Source of the DNA: Streptomyces sp. Ag109_O5-1 | Lineage (GTDB): Bacteria > Actinomycetota > Actinomycetes > Streptomycetales > Streptomycetaceae | Direction: 5' to 3' | Length of the DNA: 64,000 bases | NCBI RefSeq assembly: GCF_003814875.1 | Contig: NZ_RKQF01000001.1 | Coordinates: 5,270,001-5,334,000, forward strand | Shown: positions 1 to 8,900 of the stretch, in pieces | Layout: each line of letters begins with the position of its first letter | Position numbering within the stretch: the stretch's first letter is position 1 | Position numbers and translations under genes: made by a program | Notes under the pieces: generated by a model | What the model was told of the DNA's origin: nothing | Database searches by the model: none | What the model saw: the letters and a program-made list of their open reading frames with translations, nothing else

Positions 1-215
1 AGATTCTGTGAACACCTGCGGCGGTCATCGAGGGCGGTAATCTACCTGAATACCCCTTTCATGATGCCCGATTGGTCCGATTCGCAGCCTTCCTTCCATG
101 AGTTTTCTATGTATCTGCTGGACCTTTGAACACCACGTCCGTGTGAGACGTTTTCCTTTCGAATCAGGCTTTGTTTCGAGGCTGAGACACAAATCACGAG
201 AGCGGGTGCATCTTA
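1..215. other. Left-edge region upstream of the GH18-like gene
   Basis: No coding frame with actinobacterial codon use is visible here. It probably holds the promoter of the chitinase-like lipoprotein gene. I looked for a DasR-type site (TGGTCTAGACCA-like) and found only a weak half match (TTGGTCCGATT) near 71, which I do not call. Confidence 0.4.
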
Positions 216-1253
216 ATGCGGGGTTTCCTGAGGCCGACCGCTGGGCTTAGCTGCCTGTTTGCCATGGCAGTGACGGGGTGTTCCTCGGGCTCCGACGGCA
301 CGTCGGACGCGGCGCCCGCGCCGCCCGGGCGGGCCTCGTCCTCCCCCAGTGCGGCCGACGGATCGAACGGGTCGAACACGTCGTACGCGCCGTACGTCAG
401 CGCGACGGAGGCCGCCGGCACAGACGACTCCGGCTCGCCGTCGACGTACAACCTGGCCTTCGTGATCGCGAGTGGCAGCAGCTGCACGCCGAAGTGGAAC
501 GGGACGGCCGCGATCGGGAGTTCGGCGGTGAAGTCGCGGCTCTCCAAGCTGAAGGCGGACGGTGCGACGGTCCGGGTGTCCTTCGGCGGGGCCTCCGGGA
601 AGGAGCTGGCGACGACGTGCTCCAGCGCGTCGAAGCTGGCCGCCGCCTACGGTGCCGCGCTGGACGCCGCGGGCTCCACACAGGCCGACTTCGACATCGA
701 GGGCGACACGCTGACCGACTCCGACTCGGTCGCCCTGCGGTCACAGGCGATCGCACAGCTCCAGAAGGAACGGTCCGGCCTGGAAGTCTCCTTCACGCTG
801 CCCGTGATGCCGTCGGGGCTGGACTCCGACAGCCTCGCGCTGCTGGAGTCCGCGAACAAGTACGACGTGCAGGTCTCGACGGTCAACATCATGACCATGA
901 ACTACGGCGAGTCGTACGACGGGGACATGGGCGACTACGCGGTCACCGCGGCGAAGGCCACGCAGAAGCAGCTGAAGAAGGTGTTCGGGCTGTCGGACGC
1001 GGACGCGTGGGGCGGGATGGCACTGACCTCGATGATCGGGGTGAACGACGTCGACGGGGAGACGTTCTCGCTGTCGGACGCGGCCGATGTGCGTGCGTTC
1101 GCCGAGGAGAAGGACATCGCGTGGGTTTCGATGTGGTCGACGTTCCGGGATGTGCAGTGTGCGAGCGGGAGTTCGGGGACGGATGACGCCGCGACCGACT
1201 GCAGTGGGGTGAGTCAGAGTTCGGGGGCGTTCGGAAAGGCGTTCGCGGGGTGA
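216..1253 (+). CDS. GH18-like (chitinase-family) lipoprotein
   Basis: This 345-residue protein is exported and probably lipid-anchored. The N-terminus has a charged start, a hydrophobic stretch and a lipobox ending AVTGC (Cys about residue 22), followed by a Ser/Gly/Pro-rich linker. The rest reads as a small TIM-barrel of the GH18 type: a strand with SFGGASG, then the catalytic-type motif DFDIEGD (D-x-D-x-E, Glu kept), then a late WVSMWS strand typical of the chitinase barrel end. GH18 enzymes cleave beta-1,4 N-acetylglucosamine polymers outside the cell. No carbohydrate-binding module is seen. The gene ends convergently with the next gene, with a repeat-type terminator between. Substrate is inferred; it could act on another GlcNAc polymer or only bind. 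Confidence 0.7.
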   Translation: MRGFLRPTAGLSCLFAMAVTGCSSGSDGTSDAAPAPPGRASSSPSAADGSNGSNTSYAPYVSATEAAGTDDSGSPSTYNLAFVIASGSSCTPKWNGTAAIGSSAVKSRLSKLKADGATVRVSFGGASGKELATTCSSASKLAAAYGAALDAAGSTQADFDIEGDTLTDSDSVALRSQAIAQLQKERSGLEVSFTLPVMPSGLDSDSLALLESANKYDVQVSTVNIMTMNYGESYDGDMGDYAVTAAKATQKQLKKVFGLSDADAWGGMALTSMIGVNDVDGETFSLSDAADVRAFAEEKDIAWVSMWSTFRDVQCASGSSGTDDAATDCSGVSQSSGAFGKAFAG

Positions 1254-1267
1254 GTGCCCAACCGCGG

Positions 1268-1341
1268 GCCGTATGTGGCTGGTCGCGCCCACGCGGCGGA
1301 GCCGCACATCGATACAGCCCCACGCCCCCGAGGGGCGCTCA
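1268..1341. repeat. Dispersed Streptomyces intergenic repeat, possible terminator
   Basis: The segment carries the string GTGGCTGGTCGCGC followed by a GC-rich tract and an AGGGGCGCT tail. The same words recur at about 58105-58180 and 61443-61530. It lies exactly between two convergent stop codons, so it may end transcription from both sides. Confidence 0.45.
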
Positions 1342-1791
1342 CTACTTGCGTCTATGAACCAGTCGCCCCGCGCACACCGTTGCGATGCACGCGCCTGTCT
1401 CGTCGAACACTGCCAGGTCGGCCCGGTCGCCTTCGGTGATCGCCGTCCGTCGGGCCGTCCCTGGGAGCACCGCCAGGTCATTGCGCTCCACGGCCGCCCG
1501 TAGTTCGGGCGAGTCGACGTACTGCTCCAGGACCGCCACCGCCCCCAGCTTCAGCACCGCGTGCACGCGCTCGCGCGGGCTGGGGGCGGCCGGGAGGGGG
1601 CCGTCGTGGATGTGGGCGGGACCCAGGTCGCCCGGCCAGGTGCGGACCCGTGCCCGGGGGAAGCGGGCGCGCAGGTCGTCGTACGGCCCCACCGCGCCGA
1701 TCCGGTCCCCTCCGACCACCACGGCGCCGTGCTCCACCGGCTCGGCGTCCCAGGTGACGAAGACCCGGTCCGCCGTGTGAATCGTCTCCAC
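1342..1791 (-). CDS. Small imidazolonepropionase-like (amidohydrolase composite-domain) protein
   Basis: The 149-residue protein resembles the outer beta-sandwich part of amidohydrolases such as imidazolonepropionase: an N-terminal segment (ADRVFVTW, AVVVGGDRIGAVG) and a C-terminal segment (GDRADLAVFDE, IATVCAGRLV). The metal-binding barrel between them is almost absent, so it is unlikely to be a complete hydrolase. It starts with GTG 7 bases after the mqnC stop on the same strand, so the two are probably co-transcribed. The coupling suggests a role near futalosine-route menaquinone synthesis, but no reaction can be assigned. Confidence 0.6.
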   Translation of the reverse strand: METIHTADRVFVTWDAEPVEHGAVVVGGDRIGAVGPYDDLRARFPRARVRTWPGDLGPAHIHDGPLPAAPSPRERVHAVLKLGAVAVLEQYVDSPELRAAVERNDLAVLPGTARRTAITEGDRADLAVFDETGACIATVCAGRLVHRRK

Positions 1792-1798
1792 GGCCGGG

Positions 1799-2998
1799 TC
1801 AGTTGGTGGTGAGGAGCTTCAACTCCGGGTGCGCCGTGCCGCCCTCGATCGCCGTCGAGGAGATGTGGGACATCACCCGCTCGTCGACGGGGTCGTTCGC
1901 CGGGTCGTCGTGGACGACGAGGTGCTCGTACGTCGTGGCGCGCTGCGCCGGGACGCGGCCCGCCTTGCGGATCAGGTCGATGATCTCCAGGCGGTTGGAG
2001 CGGTGCTTGGCGCCGGCCGAGGAGACGACGTTCTCCTCCAGCATGATCGAGCCGAGGTCGTCCGCGCCGTAGTGGAGGGAGAGCTGGCCGACCTCCTTGC
2101 CGGTGGTGAGCCAGGAGCCCTGGATGTGCTGGACGTTGTCGAGGAACAGACGGGCGATCGCGATCATCCGCAGGTACTCGAAGAGCGTGGCCTGCGTGCG
2201 GCCCTTCAGGTGGTTGTTCTCGGGCTGGTAGGTGTACGGGATGAAGGCCCGGAAGCCGCCCGTGCGGTCCTGGACGTCCCGGATCATGCGCAGGTGCTCG
2301 ATGCGTTCGGCGTTGGTCTCGCCGGTGCCCATGAGCATCGTCGACGTGGACTCGACACCCAGCTTGTGCGCCGTCTCCATGATCTCCAGCCAGCGCTCGC
2401 CGCTCTCCTTGAGGGGCGCGATGGCCTTGCGGGGGCGCGCGGGGAGGAGCTCCGCGCCGGCGCCCGCGAAGGAGTCCAGGCCCGCCTCGTGGATGCGGGT
2501 GATGGCCTCCTCGACGGAGACGCCGGAGATCCGGGCCATGTGCTCGACCTCGGAGGCGCCGAGGGAGTGGATGACCAGCTGCGGGAACGCGTCCTTGATC
2601 GCCTTGAAGTGCTTCTCGTAGTACTCGACGCCGTAGTCCGGGTGGTGGCCGCCCTGGAACATGATCTGGGTGCCGCCCAGCTCGACCGTCTCCGCGCAGC
2701 GGCGCAGGATGTCGTCGAGGTCGCGGGTCCAGCCCTTGTCCTTGTCCTTGGGGGCCGCGTAGAACGCGCAGAACTTGCACGCCGTGACGCACACGTTCGT
2801 GTAGTTGATGTTCCGCTCGATGATGTACGTCGCGATGTGCTCGGTACCCGCGTACTTGCGGCGGCGTACGGCGTCGGCGGCGGCGCCCAGCGCGTGCAGC
2901 GGGGCGTCGCGGTAGAGGTCGAGCGCCTCTTCCGGGGTGATCCGCCCACCGGCAGCGGCACGGTCGAGGACGGACTGAAGGTCGGCCTTCTCGGTCAC
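1799..2998 (-). CDS. mqnC: Cyclic dehypoxanthinyl futalosine synthase MqnC
   Basis: This radical SAM enzyme closes the ring of dehypoxanthine futalosine in the futalosine pathway to menaquinone. It has the radical SAM cluster motif CVTACKFC (Cys-x3-Cys-x2-Cys) near residue 70, preceded by a strand reading NINYTNVC, and later GGHHPDYG and GTGETNAERIEH, all typical of MqnC. About 399 residues from the preferred GTG at 2998, which has AAAGGGA upstream; an ATG ten codons earlier (3028) lacks a clear ribosome site. The sister enzyme MqnE is encoded at the far right of the window and MqnA in between, so the pathway is split over several loci. Confidence 0.93.
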   Translation of the reverse strand: MTEKADLQSVLDRAAAGGRITPEEALDLYRDAPLHALGAAADAVRRRKYAGTEHIATYIIERNINYTNVCVTACKFCAFYAAPKDKDKGWTRDLDDILRRCAETVELGGTQIMFQGGHHPDYGVEYYEKHFKAIKDAFPQLVIHSLGASEVEHMARISGVSVEEAITRIHEAGLDSFAGAGAELLPARPRKAIAPLKESGERWLEIMETAHKLGVESTSTMLMGTGETNAERIEHLRMIRDVQDRTGGFRAFIPYTYQPENNHLKGRTQATLFEYLRMIAIARLFLDNVQHIQGSWLTTGKEVGQLSLHYGADDLGSIMLEENVVSSAGAKHRSNRLEIIDLIRKAGRVPAQRATTYEHLVVHDDPANDPVDERVMSHISSTAIEGGTAHPELKLLTTN

Positions 2999-3100
2999 CG
3001 GCGCGTCCCTTTCATAATGGCTCGTCATGGCTCGGAGTGGCTCGTAATGGCTTGTGGGCGGACCGAACCAGCCTACGCCAGCCCTTCCGACGGCCCGACC

Positions 3101-3859
3101 TCAGGCTGTGTACGCGCCGACCAGCAGTCCCGCGAACGCCCCCGCGATCAGGAACGGGCCGAACGCGATCGCCGTCTTGCGCCCGGCCCGCCGTACGGCG
3201 ACGAGCGCACCGCCGTACAGCGCGCCCAGCAGGAAACCGGCGAAGGTGCCGAGGAGCACGGTGGGCCAGCCGTACCAGCCGAGGACGGCGCCCGTGCCGA
3301 GGGCCAGTTTCACGTCGCCGAAGCCCATGCCGCCGGGGTTGACGAGGAAGAGGACGAAGTAGGCGGCACCGAGGGCGAGGGCCGCGTAGAGGGAGGTGAG
3401 CCAGTGACCGGCGTGCTCGGGGAGCAGCGCGGCCACGCCGAGCAGGGCGAGGGCCGCGGCGGCGAAGGGGAGGGTGAGGGGGTCGGGGAGCCGCTGGACG
3501 CGGAAGTCCACCACCGCGAGCAGCACGCCGACGGGGGCCAGGAGCAGCCAGACGGCCAGTTCGGGGCGGGTGCCGGTGGCGAGGGTGAGGGCCGCGCAGA
3601 CGAGGGCGGTGGCCAGGGCCAGGGGGGTGGCGCGGGGGGTGCGGGGGGCAGGTGCGGGTTCGTCGCCGGGGGCGGTCGCGCAGTCGCCGCAGTGTGTGCG
3701 GCCCAGCCAGCCTCTGACGGGGTGGCCTGCCGGACACTCCTTCCGCCACTCCTCCCCCGCCGGTACCGAGAAGCGGTACGCGGCGCGGGGCAGCAGGGCG
3801 CCGGCCGCCGTGCCCCAGAGGGCGGCGGCGGCCGGCAGGGCGAGGTCCAGGGCGGTCAT
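3101..3859 (-). CDS. Prepilin peptidase, A24 family (TadV/PilD-like)
   Basis: A 252-residue polytopic membrane aspartyl protease that removes the leader of type IV/Flp prepilins at the cytoplasmic face. It shows the A24 motif GFGDVK (within GGMGFGDVKLALG) that carries the second catalytic Asp. The first Asp is likely in VVDFRVQRLPDP after helix four. An N-terminal Cys pair (HCGDC) resembles the zinc-like motif of larger PilD enzymes. Its ATG overlaps the stop of the upstream LysM/BTAD gene by four bases, so the two are translationally coupled. The likely substrates are the Flp pilin and TadE proteins encoded 7.5 kb away, whose cleavage sites have Glu at +5. Confidence 0.85.
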   Translation of the reverse strand: MTALDLALPAAAALWGTAAGALLPRAAYRFSVPAGEEWRKECPAGHPVRGWLGRTHCGDCATAPGDEPAPAPRTPRATPLALATALVCAALTLATGTRPELAVWLLLAPVGVLLAVVDFRVQRLPDPLTLPFAAAALALLGVAALLPEHAGHWLTSLYAALALGAAYFVLFLVNPGGMGFGDVKLALGTGAVLGWYGWPTVLLGTFAGFLLGALYGGALVAVRRAGRKTAIAFGPFLIAGAFAGLLVGAYTA

Positions 3860-6800
3860 CCCGTCGCGGCGGCGCCGTCGCGCCAGGTCGGGAGGAGCTC
3901 GTCGAGCAGGGCCTCGGTGCGCGGGGGCAGGCCGCGCGCGCCGCTGCGGGCGATCAGGTCGGCGGCGAGGGCGCGGACCCGGTCCGGGTCGCCGGTGGCG
4001 TGGGTGGCCCGCAGCAGCTCGTTCCAGAGGCGCTCGTCGGCCGGGGCGGTCCGCAGCGCCGCGCCGAGCGCCTCGATCGCCTTCTCCGCGCGGTCCTTCT
4101 CCAGGTGGAACGCGGACAGGGCGAGACCGATGTCGGCGACCAGCAGCGGAAGCTGGGCGTCGATGATCTCGTGGGTGAGCCAGCGGTAGCGGCCTTCCGC
4201 GCGGTCGGCGAGCAGCGGGCCGCGGACGAGGACGAGTGCGTCGGTGAGGAGGCGGCCACGGACCGCGCGGCTCTCGGCACCCTTGCCCTGGGTGGCCTCG
4301 TAATAGAGGGAGCGCAGGACGTCCAGGTCGGAGACGACCGTCTTGGCGAGCACGAGCCGGCCGGTCCCGTCCGTCCGCAGACGCACGCTGCCGTCGGGGT
4401 CGGTGCCGAGCCAGCCGCGCAGCCGGTCCAGGAGGGCGTCACGGACGTCCTCCGTCACCCCGCGTGGCCACAGCGCGGACGACAGCACACGCGGGTGCAC
4501 ACCCTCGCGGTGCAGGAGCAGCAGGGCCAGGGCCTCGTGGAGAAGGGCGCTGCGGTCCCCGTCCGGGGTGTCCAGGCCGATGATCTCGTACGGCCCGACG
4601 AGCCGCGCATACACCGCGGGGCGGCCCTGCTCGCTGATGTCCACGAGGAACGGCGGGGTGTTGGTCGGCCCCTCCGGGTCGTGCTCGGGGTCGGCCTCCA
4701 CGAACAGCTCGACGACCGCGCGCTGTTGCACGGCGGGCAGCAGCTGGGCCTGGAGTTCGAGGCCGAGGAGCGGGGCGAGCAGCCTGCCGTCCGGGGTGAT
4801 CTCCATCGCCCAGGCGGCGCCGGGCAGGTCGTCGTTCTCGCTGCCGACCATGTAGCCGATGCCCAGCCGGGCGGCGTCGGCGGCGAGTTCGGCGAGTCGC
4901 AGCGCGTCCTCGGCGGACGGCTGGGTGGCGAGCAGCACCAGGTGCGGGGCCCACCGGGTGTGCTGGACCGGGCCGGTGCGGCCGGTGAGGACCGAGTCGT
5001 GCCCGGCGGCGCCCAACGCGCCGCGCCGCTGCCGGGTCTCGGCGGCCATCGTCTCGAACAGCGCCTCCACGTCGTCGAGATGGCGCAGCCGGTTGGGGGC
5101 GAGCGGGGTGAGGTCCGCGCCGAAGCCGACGAGGGTGATGGTCATCCGGTCCGACCAGCCGTTGGTGGCGAGTTCGGCGGCGACGGAGGCGAACACGGCG
5201 GCCCGGTCGGCCTCCCGGCCGCTCAGCGAGACGATGCCCGGCACGGCCTCCAGGTTGAGCAGCAGCCGCGAGTCGTCCATGGTGCCGAGGCTGACCAGAC
5301 CGGGGTAGGGCGCGGCCGCGTCGGTCTCCTCGTACTGCTCGGCGTCCGTGCGGGACAGCGTCCAGAACGTCTGGTCCTGGCCCAGCTGCCAGGGCGCCGG
5401 GGGTTTGCCGGCCGGCTGGGCGAGTTGCAGATGCAGATCGCCGTGGCTGAGCCAGGCCGCGTAGACGACGGGCAGCGAGCGGGACTCTGCGGTCAGGGCG
5501 GCGGCCAGGGCGCGGAGCGAACGGTCGAGCAGTCGGACGCCCTCCGGGTCCGCGCCCACCAGCAGCGCGTCCTGCACGTCCTGGGCGTCGCCGGTCGGGG
5601 TCGGCGGCTCCATGCCGCGCCGGCCGCCGACGGCACCGAGCGCCGACTGCCACAGGGCCTGCCTGCGCCGGCGGCCGAGGGCGGCGAGCAGGCCGGCGGC
5701 GAGCAGGGGGGCGCCGAGGAGAGCCTCGGGCAGACCGAAGGAGTGGCCGGAGGAGTGGCCGGAGGAATGGCCGGAGGAATGGCCGGAGGCCTGGCTGGAG
5801 GAGTTGCCGCCGGACTCCTGCGCGTGCGTCGCGGGAGTGGCGGTGCCGCCGGCCGCGCGCTGGCTCGGCACGGTGATCTGGGCGGTCGCGCCGTCCTGGT
5901 CCGCGTGCTGCCCGCCGCCCTGCTCCTGGTGCTGCTGGTGCTGGGTGTGGTCGCCGGTCTTCGCGTAGTCGCCGATCTGCTGCCGGACCTCCGGGGAGAC
6001 GCGTGCGTCGGGGTTCTCGACGAGTTCGCCGCCGTGCGCGTCGCCCGGCATCTCCATGATCCAGCCGGGGCGGATGAGGCTGGCCTCGGAGAGGCGGGAG
6101 CCGTCGGGCTGGATGCGGTCCTTGTTGAGCTCGTAGATCTCCTTGTAGCGGCGGCCGTCGCCGAGGTGGCGCTGCGCTATCTCCCACAGGGAGTCGTGGT
6201 GGCGGCCCTCGGGGGGCTGGATCCGGTAGTACTTCGTCGCCCCGTGGGTGGCGGTGGAGCCGTGTTCGGCCTGGGCCGCGGCGTGGCTGGCCTGCTCGGC
6301 GAGGGCGGCGGCGGTGCTCTTCGCCTGCTCCTGCTGCTGGGCGAGGATGCCGGGGGTGGCCTGGGCGGCGGCGACCGTGCCCTTCTGGTTGCCCTCCAGG
6401 CTGTGGCCGAGCTGCGAGAGGCCCGGGGTGAGGCTGGCGGCGGTGGCGCCGACGAGCAGCAGCGCGGCGACGAGCTGCCGTGCGAGCAGCTGGCTGGGGC
6501 CGGCGCCGGGGACGCGGCTGGGCAGGCCGACACCGGAGACGGCCGCCTTGACCTCGACCAGCACACAGGCCGTGAACTGGGCCCAGGCCAGCCAGACGAC
6601 GGCCGTCAGGGCGTTCAGGAACGTATCGACGCCGATCGGCTGCGACAGCCACTCCATGCTGGGGGCGCTGTGCGGCAGCGGCCAGCCGACCGTCACGGCG
6701 AGGGCCCCGGGGACGCCGACGACGAGCACGAGCAGCGCGACGAAGGCGAGGAACGCCTTGACGAAGTCCCCGAACGTACGCCGACGTACCCGCACCGGCT

Positions 6801-6876
6801 GCGGGGTCCGGTTCCGCGGACCCGACGGATTCCCCGTCGGTCTTCCCGTCGAGCTTGATGTGCTGCGTCGCGCCAT
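3856..6876 (-). CDS. Large membrane protein with LysM and C-terminal BTAD-like domain
   Basis: 1006 residues. Order: cytoplasmic Arg-rich head; three hydrophobic segments (about 33-55, 85-110, 130-155); a LysM-type domain at about 215-275 (DSLWEIAQRHLGDG, RPGWIMEMPG); a Gln/His/Ser-rich linker with an SGHS repeat; another hydrophobic segment near 380-400; a long mixed domain; and a bacterial transcriptional activator (BTAD) type helical-repeat end (ALSAFHLEKDRAEKAIEALGAAL). LysM binds GlcNAc polymers such as peptidoglycan, while BTAD is usually regulatory. A membrane sensor linked to the pilus is plausible because the gene is coupled to the prepilin peptidase. Starts at ATG with AGGACA before it. 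Confidence 0.75.
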   Translation of the reverse strand: MARRSTSSSTGRPTGNPSGPRNRTPQPVRVRRRTFGDFVKAFLAFVALLVLVVGVPGALAVTVGWPLPHSAPSMEWLSQPIGVDTFLNALTAVVWLAWAQFTACVLVEVKAAVSGVGLPSRVPGAGPSQLLARQLVAALLLVGATAASLTPGLSQLGHSLEGNQKGTVAAAQATPGILAQQQEQAKSTAAALAEQASHAAAQAEHGSTATHGATKYYRIQPPEGRHHDSLWEIAQRHLGDGRRYKEIYELNKDRIQPDGSRLSEASLIRPGWIMEMPGDAHGGELVENPDARVSPEVRQQIGDYAKTGDHTQHQQHQEQGGGQHADQDGATAQITVPSQRAAGGTATPATHAQESGGNSSSQASGHSSGHSSGHSSGHSFGLPEALLGAPLLAAGLLAALGRRRRQALWQSALGAVGGRRGMEPPTPTGDAQDVQDALLVGADPEGVRLLDRSLRALAAALTAESRSLPVVYAAWLSHGDLHLQLAQPAGKPPAPWQLGQDQTFWTLSRTDAEQYEETDAAAPYPGLVSLGTMDDSRLLLNLEAVPGIVSLSGREADRAAVFASVAAELATNGWSDRMTITLVGFGADLTPLAPNRLRHLDDVEALFETMAAETRQRRGALGAAGHDSVLTGRTGPVQHTRWAPHLVLLATQPSAEDALRLAELAADAARLGIGYMVGSENDDLPGAAWAMEITPDGRLLAPLLGLELQAQLLPAVQQRAVVELFVEADPEHDPEGPTNTPPFLVDISEQGRPAVYARLVGPYEIIGLDTPDGDRSALLHEALALLLLHREGVHPRVLSSALWPRGVTEDVRDALLDRLRGWLGTDPDGSVRLRTDGTGRLVLAKTVVSDLDVLRSLYYEATQGKGAESRAVRGRLLTDALVLVRGPLLADRAEGRYRWLTHEIIDAQLPLLVADIGLALSAFHLEKDRAEKAIEALGAALRTAPADERLWNELLRATHATGDPDRVRALAADLIARSGARGLPPRTEALLDELLPTWRDGAAATG
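5737..5808 (-). repeat. 12-base tandem repeat inside the LysM/BTAD gene
   Basis: Six consecutive 12-base units of the type GGAGGAGTGGCC, with a few substitutions, encode the SGHS repeats in the linker. Unit length is a multiple of three, so copy-number change would keep the frame. Confidence 0.85.
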
Positions 6877-7182
6877 GGCGGGTGTCCTGGGTCGTCGTGT
6901 GTGGAAGGGGTGGGCCGGGGGCGCATCGAGCCTATCGAGGTCCCCTTGACGATCCTATTGACTGGCACCGACACCGTCGAAGGGGAGAACGGCGAACGGC
7001 CGCCCGGTTTCCACCGTTTCGTCAATCGAGGCCCAGTTGGCCGGAGTTACCGTCACCGCGCCCACACACCACCCCTCCACACACCCCACACATCCCCCCA
7101 GGAGCACCCGAGGGACTGTCACACCCCCCTGATAGCTTCGTTCCCAGCTGCACACATGACGAACTCCGGGGGAGACTCGACC
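6877..7182. promoter_or_regulatory. Divergent promoter region
   Basis: A 306-base gap between the divergent LysM/BTAD gene and the lipoprotein gene. No coding frame is convincing. It contains a run of CACACACCAC/CCCTCCACACACC words near 7064-7100. I could not pick a confident -35/-10 pair. Confidence 0.35.
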
Positions 7183-7845
7183 GTGGCCCGCCGCACCCTG
7201 ACCCTCACCGCACTGACGGCCACCACGGCCCTGCTGCTGACCGCCTGCGGCGGCAGCGGCGGTCACAGCGGTGGCGGGACGGACGACATCAAAGGCGCGA
7301 ACACAGGGTCCGGCGGCCCGTCCGCGGCCGCGTCCGCCTCTGCGTCGTCGGCCGCGTCCGGTGCCAAGCGCCCGGCGATCACCCTGCCGGGCAGTTTCCG
7401 GTTGACGTTCGAGAACTGGACGAGCGGTGACGCGGTGAAGCAGGCGGTGCTCGACGACGCCAGGGAAGAACTCCGGGCAGGGTACGCGGCGATCATCGCG
7501 GACAACCCCGACAGCACGGCCGTCACCTTCTACGACAGCGCGGGCGTCGCCCCGCAGACCAGGGCGTGGATCAAGACGTACACGGACAAGGACCTCACCG
7601 TCATGGGCAGGCTGCCCGTCTTCGGCCCCAAGGTCGTCGTGGGGAGCGGCGGGAGGGGAGCGTCCGTCAGCTACTGCACGGACGAGAGCAAGGCGTACAC
7701 GAAGAACCGCAAGACGGGCAAGGAAACGGGCAATCCCGCGGGCACGAACCCCTATGTCGTCTACACGGTCTCGATGGCGAAGAACGCCCAGGGCGTCTGG
7801 CAGAACACGTCCGTCCACTCGACGCGGGGCGGGTGCTCCCGGTGA
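7183..7845 (+). CDS. Lipoprotein, first gene of a paired lipoprotein/secreted unit (copy 1)
   Basis: About 220 residues from GTG 7183, chosen because GGGGGAG lies 8 bases upstream; an ATG nine codons earlier lacks such a site. The N-terminus has an Arg pair, a hydrophobic core and lipobox LLTAC with Cys 22, then a Gly/Ser-rich linker. The mature part (ITLPGSFRLTFENWTSGD, then an Ala-rich helix, then AYTKNRKTGK and NPYVVYTVSMAKN) matches the protein at 32473-33120 along its length, including KNxQGVWQ near the end. Its stop overlaps the next start (GTGA), so the pair is translationally coupled. Function unknown; surface-exposed. Confidence 0.75.
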   Translation: MARRTLTLTALTATTALLLTACGGSGGHSGGGTDDIKGANTGSGGPSAAASASASSAASGAKRPAITLPGSFRLTFENWTSGDAVKQAVLDDAREELRAGYAAIIADNPDSTAVTFYDSAGVAPQTRAWIKTYTDKDLTVMGRLPVFGPKVVVGSGGRGASVSYCTDESKAYTKNRKTGKETGNPAGTNPYVVYTVSMAKNAQGVWQNTSVHSTRGGCSR

Positions 7846-8900
7846 GGCCGCACCGGCGCGGCATATCCGTACTCGCGGGGTCGCTCGTCGTGGCCCTGCT
7901 CGGCGCCACGCCCGCCGTCGCGATCGGGGACGAGGGCACCGGCACGCGTGGCGAGGCCGAGGGCAACCAGCTCTCTGCGTCCGCGGGTTACTCCCGTATC
8001 AAGGTCACCCGGATCAGCGGTCCCACGGGCGGCAGGCTGGGCACCGTCTCGTCCACGGACGTGAACTGGAAGCCGCCGCCGTGCTGGTACGAGCCGGTGT
8101 TCACCCCCGCCCAGCTCAAGGACTTCGCCGAGAACGACGGTGTCGGCGACGCCGGCATGCGCGACTGGTGGAGCGGAACGCAGCTCTGGACCGGCCACTT
8201 CAAGGACGGCAAGGACTCCGTCACCATCTTCACCGAGCCGCAGAGCGTCGCCGGCTACAAGAACTACAACCTCGGCAAGGACGGTTACTTCTGGCGCGGT
8301 GTCGCTCCGGACGGGATCAATTCCATCGCGAACACCTCGCGTTGCAGCAAGCTGATGTTCTGGGTCCCGGCCGGCCAGGTCCCCGACGACCCGGACGCGC
8401 CCACCCCCGAGACCCTCGCCGACTACGCCTACAACAGGATCAAGGTGCCCACCACCTCGGTCGAGCTGAAACCGGCGGCCAGGTCCACCGTCAACCTGCC
8501 GACCTGGGCCTGGCTGGACAAGGGCCGCTTCCAGGAGGTCAAGGTCCGCGCGGAGCTGCCCGGCACCGGACTGTGGGCGGAGACCACCGCCGAGCCCGTC
8601 GCCCTGCACCTCGACCCGGGCACGAGTGACGCCGAGACGTTCCCCGCCTCGGGCGACTGCACGATCGACGCCGACGGTTCGATCGGGGCGGAGTACCGGC
8701 CCGGCGACGGGGACGAGGACCCGCCCTGCGGCGTCCGCTACCTGCGGGCCACGCACGGCACGCCGTACCGGCTGACGGCCTCCGTCACCTGGCGGATCAG
8801 CTGGCGCGGTTCCGACGGCAGCGGCGGCGACCTCCCCGACGGTGTCTTCGGCGACACCCAGGAGATCACCGTCCAGGAGATCCAGTCCGTCAACCGCTGA
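7842..8900 (+). CDS. Secreted protein, second gene of the paired unit (copy 1)
   Basis: About 352 residues from GTG 7842, which overlaps the lipoprotein stop. An N-terminal signal peptide (SVLAGSLVVALLGATPAVA) suggests export without a lipobox. Conserved segments shared with 33108-34154 include PPPCWYEP, YKNYNLGKDG, PTWAWLDKG, LHLDPGTSDAETFP and PPCGVRYLRATHG, and both end in a QE-x-Q-x-VNR tail. Several paired Cys suggest disulphides. Such proteins are sometimes labelled enoyl reductase in Streptomyces, but I see no dinucleotide-binding motif. The 3' end overlaps the convergent SsgA-family gene by 11 bases. Confidence 0.7.
   Translation: MRPHRRGISVLAGSLVVALLGATPAVAIGDEGTGTRGEAEGNQLSASAGYSRIKVTRISGPTGGRLGTVSSTDVNWKPPPCWYEPVFTPAQLKDFAENDGVGDAGMRDWWSGTQLWTGHFKDGKDSVTIFTEPQSVAGYKNYNLGKDGYFWRGVAPDGINSIANTSRCSKLMFWVPAGQVPDDPDAPTPETLADYAYNRIKVPTTSVELKPAARSTVNLPTWAWLDKGRFQEVKVRAELPGTGLWAETTAEPVALHLDPGTSDAETFPASGDCTIDADGSIGAEYRPGDGDEDPPCGVRYLRATHGTPYRLTASVTWRISWRGSDGSGGDLPDGVFGDTQEITVQEIQSVNR

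Noticed and set aside
60..90. DasR-type operator before the chitinase-like gene
   Set aside because: Only a weak half match to the known TGGTCTAGACCA-like site.
397..756. Long antisense frames over the GH18-like gene
   Set aside because: Arg/Ser/Pro-rich products typical of shadow frames in high G+C DNA; no ribosome site.
1829..4189. 786-codon plus-strand frame opposite mqnC and the prepilin peptidase
   Set aside because: Low-complexity Gly/Arg/Val product antisense to well-supported genes; shadow frame.
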